From Polytrichum commune (Eukaryota; Streptophyta; Polytrichopsida; Polytrichales; Polytrichaceae), in the NCBI GenBank assembly GCA_950295325.1, contig OX485806.1, positions 27,964,001-28,028,000 on the forward strand: 64,000 nt of DNA, written 5' to 3'. Of this stretch, positions 35,096-45,965 are shown piece by piece; the stretch's first letter is position 1, and the number at the start of each line of letters is the position of its first letter. The notes under the pieces are model-generated. The model was given only the letters and a program-made list of their open reading frames with translations. It made no database searches and was not told the origin of the DNA. The position numbers were made by a program, and so were the translations under genes.

Positions 35096-35640
35096 CGTAC
35101 TTCTCATCCATCCAATAAAACATTTGGACCCCTATCTGTTTATGCATCATTCATCTCAAATGACTTGGACTAGACTAGTTTGAGATTTTTGAAGCTAATT
35201 TTGAAGTGAAGTCAACTTTTGAAAAGGCAATCTCCTAGTAGTTACACACTACTTTAGGGTGTTAGTTGAATAAATGAAAGGTGTGCTATGATATGCTATA
35301 ATTCGTCTAAGCTACCTTTAAACAAAGGTGTGGTGTAGGTGTTTCCGAATGTTGTTGATATCTGTCTGCACTCATTAGGGGTGGGCCTTATTGACCTATA
35401 TGATTTCAGTACTCTTATACTTCTCTTTAGTTGTATGAACACTCGTAGGAAGACGGGTCACTTTGACATGGGGGCACAACATTAAAAAAATTTGTGTTGG
35501 AGTTTTGAGCTCCACGCAATGTCTTTTATGTGTGTGGGAGTTGTGTCAGTTTATTGTCATACAAAAGGTCTGTGAAGGAATATTCTATCTTTCTTTGATT
35601 TAAAAGATCTTCTATCTAAATCTAGGTAGATCTAGGGACA
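35096..35640. other. Intergenic, no recognised gene
   Basis: Begins where homology to unit A ends. Nothing recognised. Confidence 0.3.
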
Positions 35641-36110
35641 CTTGTAGATAGAAGATAGTAAATATTAAACATAGAACAATAGACATTGAAAAATAAATAA
35701 CAAATAGTGGACAATAAAAAAAAAAACTAAATACTTAATACTAAATGGTAAACATTGGACAATATATAGTAATAGTGTATAGTATATAGAAAAATATAAA
35801 TAGAAAAATTAAACAGTAATAATAAATGGTAAATATTACACAATAAATAATATTAAAAAGAAACAAATTTTACATAGTAAATAGTAAATACAGACTGGAA
35901 AACACTAGACAATAAGTAGAAAATTATTATTAAATAAATAGAAAATAGTTTAAAATTATGTAAATAGTAGAAAGTAAGTAATAAAAGAGTATACAAAAAA
36001 TACAAAAAATAGTAAATAGTCACAAGTTATTAGTATGTAGTAAATTTTATAATATACAATAATAATAATATACAATAAATAGTAGAAAGTAGAAAGTAAA
36101 TAGTCTCCTT
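35640..36110. repeat. AT-rich degenerate TAAATAGTA-type repeat
   Basis: Low-complexity A/T tract made of imperfect repeats of words such as AAATAGTAAATA and ACAATAAATAGT over about 470 bp. Not coding. Confidence 0.75.
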
Positions 36111-36149
36111 AGTCTAGAAAGCTTTAAAACACTTCTTGTATACCATGTA

Positions 36150-36300
36150 CATAGTGTGATGGCTTAGTGGCTAAGGCTCTTGGGTGGAAGCTGTGAGGTT
36201 CAAGATTCGAATCCCTTAGCCTCCACTCCTAACTTAGCCTTGTAGGTGGGGGTAGGTGGTCACCTACCGGAGGTACAACAGGAGGATATTTGATTTTATA
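36150..36300 (+). mobile_element. tRNA-derived SINE-like element
   Basis: Pol III A box TGGCTTAGTGG at 36,160-36,170 and B box GATTCGAATCC at 36,204-36,214, 44 bp apart as in tRNA genes. A non-tRNA body follows (GGTGGGGGTAGGTGGTCACC). The arms do not fold into a good acceptor and T stem, so a SINE head or tRNA relic is more likely than a functional tRNA. End and target duplication were not defined. Confidence 0.55.
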
Positions 36301-36499
36301 TATTATTTTCAAGAGATATTTATAAATATTAAATTAAAGTAAATTACCCCTAGATTTTACCTAGATTCAAAAATTACTATCACGGTAAAAATTATAGTTG
36401 CTAAAATCCATCCACTTCTCCATATTCTTCCCATAGTTTTAACTTTCATGATTAGATCATTATTTATCAACATATTGATTGCTACATTCGTAGTGGATA

Positions 36500-37150
36500 T
36501 GTTCATTTTAGAACCCAAGGATTAGTTCCTGGAAGGGGGAGTTCCCTCTCATGCTGGCTAGGGAAGCAGGTGCAACTGGATTCGATATAGAAGAACATAG
36601 TAATGAGTGCGGAGTCCATGCACTCGAAATGGCTACCTTTGATAGTGAGTGAGCAAGGGTATGCATTGGAAGCGGGTATAGCCATAGACACAAAGGAAGA
36701 GGAGAATGATATCTCCACATGTGGAGAGGTTTTGCAAGGGTTTATGGAGCTGGGCGAGAATGGAAGGCTTTGGGCAATGACGGTTGGGCTGGGAGAAAGC
36801 TTGATGCACTGAAATTCCTAGGTCTCTTGTTTCGCAATGAGATTGAACTGATGTTGGTTGTGAATGAGCTGAGAAAAGTGTTTTCTCCGCAAAGGATTGA
36901 ACCAAAGCGGAATGGATTCGGTAAGGCAGTTTGAAAGTTTTCGATGAATTTGCAAGACTGTATCACTTCTGCATTGGTGTCAGAACTCGAGAAGGCGGCG
37001 AATTGTTGTCTTGGGGTCAAGATTCCAAGTCGAGCTACTAGGCAGGGAGGTAGGATTAGTTGCTGGAGCAAAGTAATGAGGTGCCTGTTCACCACAATCT
37101 CAACGACGAAAGGGGAGAATCACCAAAATCACCACATGAGAAGGATTATG
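36500..37150. other. Overlapping short frames, no recognised gene
   Basis: Frames of 60-117 codons overlap on both strands (for example 36,603-36,812 plus; 36,742-37,095 minus). None has a recognisable domain and frames change often. It could be a decayed exon, but I cannot support a call. Confidence 0.25.
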
Positions 37151-38015
37151 TAATGAGGTTTACGAGGGCCAACGGACTGGTTACCAAATTGGTAAAGATA
37201 GTTAAATTAGTAACTACATAAAGTTAAATGGCCAAAATTAGTAAGCCATTTAGATTAGTAGGTTATGTAGGAGGCAAGTAAACATTAGTAGCATTATTAG
37301 AGAAATTAGTAAGCCACATAGCAAGCCACTTAGGATTAGTGGGCTTCATGGTGTAAAACACTCGCCTAGGCCACATAGGTGAGGAAAACGGAGGTGGAAG
37401 TAATTAAGGGCCAAGAAATGACTTCTTGGTTAGCCTTAAGAATCCTCCCTTACCTAGATATTACATAGAATGTAGATTTTAGGCTACAATCTTCCACATT
37501 TTGAATGTAAAAGAAGATGAGGATTATATGAGCTCTTTCCGAGGATGTCCGGAAGAGCTATCTTCATTTTTTTAGAAAAATTAAAGATATGATAATTAAG
37601 AGGACGACACATGTTAGACACCTCCTCTCAATATATATATAGAGCTAGGATTAGATTTAGAACACCTTACCTTATTCACGTCGATAGGCTACACAAGAGC
37701 TAGGTCCTTTGTATCTTTACCATTTTGGAATACAAAAACTTCAAGCTCATACCTTCATCTTAGTTATTCAAGGTAGAGGCAAAGTAAAATTTTAGCTTAG
37801 ACATAGTCAAGTTGAGCGATTGTAATTAAGACTTGAGATGATCTATAGCCACTCACATGAGATGAGATAGTTGTAGAAAATTATTATAGCCACTTACATG
37901 ATGTGAGATAGTTGTGAGAGATTTTATAAGGACTCACATGAGGGGAAACTTAACTATGTGAGCGGAGAGTGGAGAGCGGAGATTTGAAATTATTGTAATA
38001 AATTTCGACAGAAAG
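37150..38015 (+). mobile_element. Possible solo LTR or LTR fragment
   Basis: A non-coding block with an LTR-like order: a TATATATATAGAGC TATA-like box at about 37,643, then GGAATACAAAAACTTC, and tandem CACTCACATGAGATGAGATAG-type motifs at 37,850-37,945. The part at about 37,935-38,010 recurs in inverted orientation at about 49,965-50,035 (shared CTATGTGAGCGG...GAGCGGA). No primer-binding site or polymerase seen. Confidence 0.3.
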
Positions 38016-39150
38016 TGGGTGTATTACCGTGGAATTTGGAGGTATTTTTAGAAACATTTGTTGAAAAGAGAGCCCAAATCCGTTGAAATGAGCATAAATT
38101 AGGGTTGACGTTAGCAGTAGGACTTAGCAAAACAGAAATTACAACAACAAAGAGCATTGCAGCCTCAATCCCCCAATACTAAAGGGCTAATCCACAAACT
38201 GAAATTATTAACAAGAATAAATGAAGAATGCAATCATTGCTGACATTATCAAAATGAAATAATGAAGAAGAGAAAGTAGGAGACTTGCACCGGAAATAAA
38301 AAATAAAACCAACACACAACTCTTATGAAATCCGGAAAACAACAAAAGAAATGGAGTTATAATTTCCAAAACTAAAATGATAAACTAAGGGCTTGGACAA
38401 CATTCCCTATCACGCTCCTCACCCTCCTTTGCTTCTAACAAAAAAAGATTTTGTGTCGAACGCGATAAATGACGAACGCGATGAGGAGGTGGGGACTCTG
38501 CCTTAGCAAAACAATCCACCATGGCACTAGCGTACGGGGGAATTTCAAATGGCTTCGGAGGACTCGAAAACATGCCTCAATGAAGAACTGCATTCTCCCC
38601 TGGCACTCTGAACCTCCAAGCAAGAAGATTAGAAACAAGATGACACAGGAAGATGGGAAAATGACATCAAGGCAAACATGGCAAAACACAGAAAGCAAAC
38701 TTACGCACAAAAAAAACTGAATGCGCGTTTGATCATCTTCTGAGGCAGATAAAAAATAGATGTAGACGGTGGGGCAACTGAGCGGGAAGTACGCGCAGGC
38801 TGAAGATCGCTATGAGCCCAAAATGGTTGCTCATATTTGTTTTATGCTTAGAATTTGCTTAGAATTGCATTTGAAGTTGTTATTGAAACAATCAAAAGTA
38901 TAAAAAGAATGAGGCTTGGTGTGCATTTATGTTTTAGGCCTTAAGCCTATTTTGTGTGGTTAATTAGAAGCTTAGTGGCATTAGGGAGTGTTTTGGTTAA
39001 GTGAGTAGTGTTTGATGAAGCAAGGGGGAGGGCCTTGGGTTTAAATGTTTGATTTAGAACATGTTCTTGTTGGTTTAGGGGGTGAGGGTTTAGTGGATAG
39101 GATAAGGTCCTACTAAGTAGGAGAGGGTTAAGGGGTTTGTGGTTTTGGGT
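38016..39150. other. Intergenic, no recognised gene
   Basis: Short minus-strand frames at 38,385-38,710 lack any recognisable domain. Nothing else seen. Confidence 0.3.
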
Positions 39151-39154
39151 GCCC

Positions 39155-39225
39155 TCTCCTCCTCTTCTTTCCTCTCTTCCTTTCCTCTCTTCCTCTCCTC
39201 TCTCTCTCTCTCTTTTCTCTAGGAG
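39155..39225 (+). repeat. CT-rich (pyrimidine) tract
   Basis: About 65 bp of CTCTTCC/CTCTCT. It resembles the tract at 16,475 upstream of the ParB/MTase-like gene and could be promoter-associated, but no gene starts just downstream. Confidence 0.7.
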
Positions 39226-39354
39226 GTTGAGCTCTTAGCGCTCGGAAAAATGTGGGAATTAGGTAGGGGATTTAGTGGAATTAGTGGAATTAGGAGGGGA
39301 AGTAAGTAGAGGACTTAGTGGAATTAGGTAGGGGACGGCTGGATTAAGAGAAGG

Positions 39355-39800
39355 AGCTAAGGAGCTCGAACTGAATTCAAGGTTAGTTGCTACTGCTGGG
39401 CTAAGGAGCTCGGACTGAATTCAAGGTTAGTTGCTACTGCTGGAGCAAGGAGCTCAGACTGATTCAAGGTTAGTTGCTACTGTTGGGCTAAGGAGCTCGG
39501 ACTGAATTCAAGGTTAGTGCTACTGCTGGAGCTAAGGAGCTCGGACTGAATTCAAGGTTAGTTGCTACTGCTGGGGCAAGGAGCTCGGACTGATTCAAGG
39601 TTAGTTGCTACTGCTGGGGCTAAGGAGCTCGGACTGAATTCAAGGTTAGTGCTACTGCTAGAGCAAGGAGCTCGGACTGATTCAAGGTTAGTTGCTACTG
39701 CTGGGCTAAGGAGCTCGGACTGAATTCAACGTTAGTGCTACTGCTGGAGCTAAGGAGCTCGGACTGAATTCAAGGTTAGTTGCTACTGCTGGAGCTAAGG
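39355..39800. repeat. Minisatellite, about 10 units of 42-48 bp
   Basis: Ten copies of AAGGAGCTCGGACTGAATTC followed by AAGGTTAGTTGCTACTGCTG, with small indels. It is followed by several CCGGGTA repeats (39,808-39,880). Not coding. Confidence 0.95.
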
Positions 39801-40115
39801 CTAAGACCCGGAGGGAAGACCGGGTATGAGAAGGTTATTGCACCAGGTAGAAGACCGGGCACGAGCCGGGTATGGACCGGGTAGGGCCAAGGGCTAAGGG
39901 CCAAGGGCCTAAGGGGGATATTGCTCCACAATTAGAGGGTGGTCTAGGGATGAGTTTTTTGTAGTGAGTGAGGGTTGGTGTGTAAATTAGTGTAGGGAGA
40001 AGGGGATAGATAGGGAAGAGCATTTTTTAATGCTTGTACTCTCATTATGGAATAAATTGGTGTGCAAGAGTTGATGGGAAATGTAATGGATTTTTACGAA
40101 ATTGGTAAGATGGAG

Positions 40116-43100
40116 TTATGTGAACACGAATGTGATACCCATGCCCTCACCCGGACTAGGACGCTTAAGGGTGGGTGGTTTGGCCTCACATAAGCGCATA
40201 GGGAGTAAGAGTGCATTGAAAATGATGGGGTCACTTTCAAGGGCCACAATATGCCGCTCAAGGGAACGACATGCTGTAATCGAACCACCTAAAGCGAAGT
40301 GAGGGAAAATGTTAGTATGGAAACTAGTGAAGCAAAAATAACGAAAAATTCAAAGTAAGGATGATGCTAAAAGAGAAGGCATACATACACCACATTGCCA
40401 GTCCATAATAACATCATTATTGTCGGTGAGAGTAGCAAAGAGGATAGAGAAAAAAACATGATATTTTTCACGAGCACCTCTCCAAGGTACCTCATCATTG
40501 CGCATCGCGTGGCTCTTCTCATCAGTAAAGGCATTCAACCATCCATCTCGCTGGAGGTTGTAACCATACTCTTGCATGACCTCCTCCCGTACTCAGAGAA
40601 CGGAATTAACACGAACAAGAACCTTGATGCTGAATTTCCGAGTTTGCAACAATTAATACGATTTCAAAAGACTCGGAAGAAGTGAAATGAAAAATAATAC
40701 AAGAGCGGAATAGGAGATGGAGAGTTGCTTACCACTCTAGAGGGAACCACATGGGATTGGAGGTCCAGATCATTCATACCAAACCAATCTTCGGCGACGT
40801 AGAAGTCGTAAGTGTATGCCCAATCGAAAACAATCCTAGAAACAGTAGCATTCGCACAATGGGTAAAGACAAGGACACCATGATCATAGAGGCTAGTTTT
40901 TGCAAATACAAAAAGACACTCATAGTATGATTCATGGAGCTTGTTCCAAGTAGGAACATCACTGGAGATGTTGGTCACCGGCAAATTCTCGGGAATGTCT
41001 GCGAAGAACAAATCGAGGCCCTTGTGAGTTGTAAACGAGGTGTTCACACGAGAACGACCTGCTCCAACCTACAATTAAAACTTCATGAGAAAACAAGAGC
41101 AAGAAAGAAAAAAAAGCAAACTAAAAAGAAATAAGCCTGAAAAATGTCGAAGGGAAACATATAAACCTTGCCAATGAACTCCTGGATGCGGGTATATGCT
41201 GGGAGGGGACCTCTTGCAAGCTCAGAATCCAACATGAGTTGCACCATGTCCACATTTTCGATGAGGGCAAGCGTGTTAGGCGACTTCGAAGATGTGGCAG
41301 TTGTATCCAATAGAGCGGTTTTTCTGTTGTGAGGCAAGGAAAGAAGAGAAGTGCCACTGTGAGAAGGAGTAGCAATAGATTGTGGACCAAAGGTTGAGGG
41401 AGTACCAAAGGGGGCAACTGATGGAGCAATGGAGGGAGCGCTAGACGGATTCCGTAGAAAGGTGGGTGGCTCAACGGGGATCTTTGAAGCAGACCGAGTA
41501 ACAACTTAGGAAGAGGCATAAGTGGCGGTCTTCTTTGCTCTGCCCTTTCCCTTTGGTGCCTTGGGTGGAGGAGGAGGAAGCTCAACGATGTCGGGCTCCT
41601 CAAAGGGGACAATGTTCTCCTCGGGAGCACTCACAAGGCTGGCAAAAAAAAGCTTCTCTTCCCCATAGACAAATCATCCAGAACAATCCAAGTACCATCC
41701 CCCAGCTTGCAAGTGGGACTTAAAGAACTTGGTTGTTGGCGTGGTCGTGTACACGCAGAGGCTAGAAAACACGTTCACCCTGTCCGAGAGGTAGGTGGCA
41801 AGGAAGATGATGCCAATGCGTTCTTTGCAACCAACTCTCTCATGATATAACTACAAAACAAAACAAGAACGTAAGAAAACCATAGGAACAAGCAAGAAAT
41901 GGGAAGAAGAAGAAGTACAAAAATGGAGGATAAATGCAATACTGATAGGCAACGCGCTTGATATCCAGAGCCCCCTCCTTGAACTCCAAGAGGTTATCAC
42001 CTTTGGTAAAAGCGATGTCATGCTTATCGCCTGAGGCGAGAGGTAAGGCTTGAAGGCTCTGTCCCAAAGAACAATCCTCCAATGATCAACGTACTCACGA
42101 GGGCACAAAATAGTCTCATATGCATCCCAATCGATGTCGACGGTGAGGTTCTCTTAAAAGGTTTCAATATGGACCGAGACTTCTTCCGCCAACTGAAATG
42201 AGTGATATGATTAGCTATGAAATAAGAGGAATAAAGTCAAAACGAAGAAGGCCGAGGAATAGATGTACCTGAGCAAATAATGACGCCTTGTGAAACTAGT
42301 CGTCCAAAGTCTTCTCTCTTATAGGCTTTTCGATGGAAAACTTGTTCTCCAACCTCTCACGAAAATGGGCGTTCCACCAATCGAAGCCACTTGGATTTGA
42401 AGAAGGCTTTGACCGGACAAGTGACAATTTTTTGCAACTTCTTAATTGTCATGTCGATCGAGGCGAATTCATTAAAGTATTGGTCAATCTGTGAACGTCC
42501 AAAAAATTAAAATGAGTTGAGGAGAGTACAGAAATGAAAGAAATATTTATAGCACTAAAAACATGAAAATGATGAAGGGATACCTCATAAAATAAGTCCA
42601 CCCCATTGTCAGGGTGTGCGACGAAGATGTATTTCTCAAAAGCGCGTGTCCGAATGCTCTTGATTGTCCTCTCCTGAACCTTGGTCATGACATTCCAAAT
42701 CTCAGTGGCACACCTTTCGGCAACGGGTGTGGTTTCACATTAATGTTTCACTGCAAGGTCAGTTTGAGCCAAAATGTCTCTCTACAATGAATGACCTTAT
42801 GAGAAAATATAATCGGTATGAAAATTATCTAGGTTGGGAGATGAAGAAGATGGAATGCATAAACGGTTAGGTTGTACCAAGTAGGGCGACTCGCCTTTGT
42901 TTTTTCGCAGACTTTGTAGTCAGTTGGAGAGATGAGATCCTTAAATGTCGACAACTCCAACCTCCCAAACGTATGAATTCGAAAGAACTTAGGAAGAATG
43001 TTTGCCTTCACAAAATCATGCTCGGTTGACTTGAGAGAACATATGTGAAGAACGGCCAATGAAAATAATAGAGAAATTCGAAAAACAAATAGAGTATGCT

Positions 43101-45651
43101 TACCAATTAATGTCGCTTATTGTATTAAGGAAGACACCGGTGTATCCCCTAGGGTCGACCACAATACAATCCACCGAAATATGCCAACTCTTCTCATCGG
43201 CGTGGTTGTTATTGATGTGCATCACCATGTTGTGATTCGATGATTTTTTTCCCACACGAAGAATATCTTCCCACAGAAATGTGCAAGATCCAGGTCATCA
43301 TTGAGCTTGACATCGAACTTTACATTGGCGTCTTGCCAGAGAAGGCTTCAGGAAGCTATAAGCGCAGGGGAAACCGGTAGGTCTACGGGAACGTCGTTGA
43401 AAGCGGGAACGTACATTAACCGATCTCCCTCTCGGTATCCCATTACAAATTCACATTCCAAACGCTGCACCTTCACCTCACTGATTAGACGGACAAGAGG
43501 GAGGCCTCGCAAGCGGCATAAGGGAATGGAGAAGCGGGACTTACTGGTGGGAATAATCAAGAGGCGTTGGATAACACCATTAGAGGCCTCTTTTTGTGAT
43601 TTGCTAAGCTCAAGCTCATACACAACATGATTCATGTCGGCAACTGCGAGGACGGTATCTTGGCCAATTGCAACAACCTTATAAAAATACAAACAAGAAA
43701 AGCATGTTTAGAACGGAAGAACTCAACACCCTCAAGACATGTGGAAAAGTGGAACGTCTAATTATAGAAATCACCTCTCCCTGCATTGGGCCTTGCAAAT
43801 TGCGCTCTCAATCTCGGCGGCTTCAACTTCAACCGCGGGGGCAGCAAGAACAACGTCCTCTCCAGATTGTTGTTGCGCCTGCACAACCTGAAAGGATTCA
43901 GAATCCTAAGAACATGAAAACATATTAGAACTTCCCAAAGAACAATCAAATAAGAACACGTACATATTACCAATATCTTTGTAACTATTAACAAACAACT
44001 CACAATTTAATTTGAACCCAAAATAATGTAATTATCAAATAGGAATCAAACGAGAACCGCCCACATTAAAAGCCGCCATCATGATGAGATACAAGGTGTC
44101 AAACATGTCCTCGCGAGTGTACATAAAAGAAACTCTTGAAAGAAAAGCAAGACCAAGCCAAAGTCATGTAGACATTTCAAAATTCCAAAAACAAAACCCT
44201 TGGCCAAGAGGAGGCCTCGGATCCGAGGCCTCCTCCCCTACCTCTCACATATTCACCTACACAAAGCATACCAAGGCCGAGAGCAAAGTCAAATACACAT
44301 TTCATGTAGATTTACAAAGCAAAAACCCTCTTGACAAGGAGGCCTCGGATCCGAGGCCCCATCCCCTACCTCTCACATACTCACCTACACAAAGCATACC
44401 AAGGCCGAGAGCAAAGTCAAGCACACATTACATTTAGATTTATAAAGCAAAAACCTTCTCCAAAAGGAGGCCTCAAATCCGAGGCCTCCTCCCCTACCTC
44501 TCACATATTCACTTAACAAAGCATACATGCCGAAAGCAAAGTCAAGTAGACATTTCATCTAGATTTACAAACCAAAAACCCTCTCCAAAAGGAGGCCTCG
44601 GATCCGAGGCCTCCTTCCCCCAACCTCACATTATGCAGACTTCTAAACCAACATAGCATGGCGGAGAGTTCAGAAACCTTACCAAAACTTGGAGGAAGCC
44701 ATCCCCTAATGCCCCAATCGTCGCGCCACTATCTTCCGAGGTCCCGTCCTCTATCGGCGTTATTGGAGTGCTCCTCAAGTCATCTAGGTTTATTTGCACC
44801 TTTCCTCTCCCGCGGCCACGCCCTTGCCTCGATGTTTGTTGTGTGCCGCCCGCCTTGCTTCGCAGGAATCTTGAAGCAAGGGTCACAATATCCACATTTA
44901 GGGTTTGGCGCTCCGGGCCTCCTCCTTCAGCTCTCTCACGGCCTCCCAGCAAATTTGAATTTAGATCTTCCTCTGACGCTGTCCTCTTGGACGCCTTCAT
45001 TTTTGTTCTTCTTTGAATTGTTGGTTGTCCGGACAACGGTACTCCTTTCGTTCCTAACTCTTCTAACGCCTTCTCATTTTGTTGTGCTACCTCCACATTG
45101 TCTTCTTCTTCGTAGCTATTTCCACTTTCTCCACTATCCCCACTCCCCCCATCCTCCTATATTTAAGAGATAACAATGTTTATAACAATGATGACAAACC
45201 ATAATATCTAAAAGATAGTTGTTTCACAGTTGAATTTGTTCTACCATTTTAATTATGTGCTCAAACAACTGAATATATGGAGAACCCGAAGAATACGTAC
45301 AACACTTGTAGAGTTCGTCTCTTTGCGTGAGTCCTCTTGGATGCTGTCACTTCCCAACTCCTCCACTTGTGCCATTGTATGTGTTTTACTTCCGTCCGCC
45401 TCTTCTACAATCGGTGATAAAAGAAAAGGCCGAATCTCACAGTCTAACCTCCACGAAGGTCTCCGCAGGTAGTTGATGCTTTGGCTCAAATCCTCGGGCG
45501 TCCCACGGCCCTCGATTGGCACCTTCCTTGACTGTGTCTTTTGTGTCCTCACTGTCTTTCTCTTCTTATCAGTGTAATGTGTAGACGATCGCCTCCTCTT
45601 CTTCTTTGATGGTTCCGCTGTCGGAGGTTGTGAATTGCCTATTTCTTTCAT
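40116..45651 (-). pseudogene. Decayed multi-exon DNA methyltransferase-like gene
   Basis: Minus-strand exons include 45301-45651 and 44683-45156 (basic/acidic N-terminus, phase-0 splices), 43775-43905, about 43090-43677, about 42830-43060, about 42450-42690, about 41900-42130, 41167-41720, 40733-41068, 40392-40590 and 40116-40288. The last three form a class-beta methyltransferase-like core: LDLFFADIPENLPV (place of DPPY), RGAREKYHVFFSILF (motif X-like), then DWQCGGSITACRSLERHIVA across the final splice (place of motif I FxGxG), and ESDPIIF. Methyl transfer to adenine or cytosine is the family's activity; catalytic residues look degraded. In-frame stops at 43348-43350 (TGA) and 41506-41508 (TAA), a frameshift at the T7 run 43244-43250, and probable shifts near 42,000-42,110 and 43,775 show it is a pseudogene. 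Middle exon limits are approximate. Confidence 0.7.
44150..44640. repeat. Four-unit (~127-bp) tandem repeat with a 26-bp palindrome, in an intron
   Basis: The intron 43,906-44,682 of the methyltransferase-like pseudogene holds four units, each with AGGAGGCCTCGGA joined to its reverse complement. Palindromes: 44,209-44,234 (perfect), 44,337-44,358 (right arm altered), 44,465-44,490 (centre altered) and 44,590-44,615 (perfect). Spacing 128, 128 and 125 bp. Spacers contain CACAAAGCATACCAAGGCCG and AGATTTACAAAGCAAAAACC. Confidence 0.95.
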
Positions 45652-45965
45652 GTGTTCAACCCTCCCGCAATGCAGACCAAATCGCTCTATTTCATTTCCA
45701 CAACCTCACCACATCAAACTCACACATTGGAAAGAGAGTGAGCACTTGCATTCTTCTCAATATATAATTGCAAGAGCTCCCGATGGGAGGTGCGCTTCAC
45801 TGTCTGACAGCCGTCTTTGTAATTAGGGGTATCTTCTTTTAGGGTGTCTGACAATTTTGTCTCCATCCTGATAATCATGCCATCAATCAAAAGACTGCGG
45901 AATTCCGTATGTGTTTATAACTTCATCGTCATCACCATTCTCCTTCTCTATGCATCTTTGCATCT
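45652..45965. promoter_or_regulatory. Intergenic gap between divergent genes
   Basis: Lies between the 5' ends of the minus-strand methyltransferase-like pseudogene and the plus-strand MULE-like pseudogene; presumably held both promoters. No defined motif. Confidence 0.3.

Noticed and set aside
36150-36225. Functional tRNA gene
   Set aside because: A and B boxes are present, but the acceptor and T stems do not pair well and no anticodon arm is convincing.
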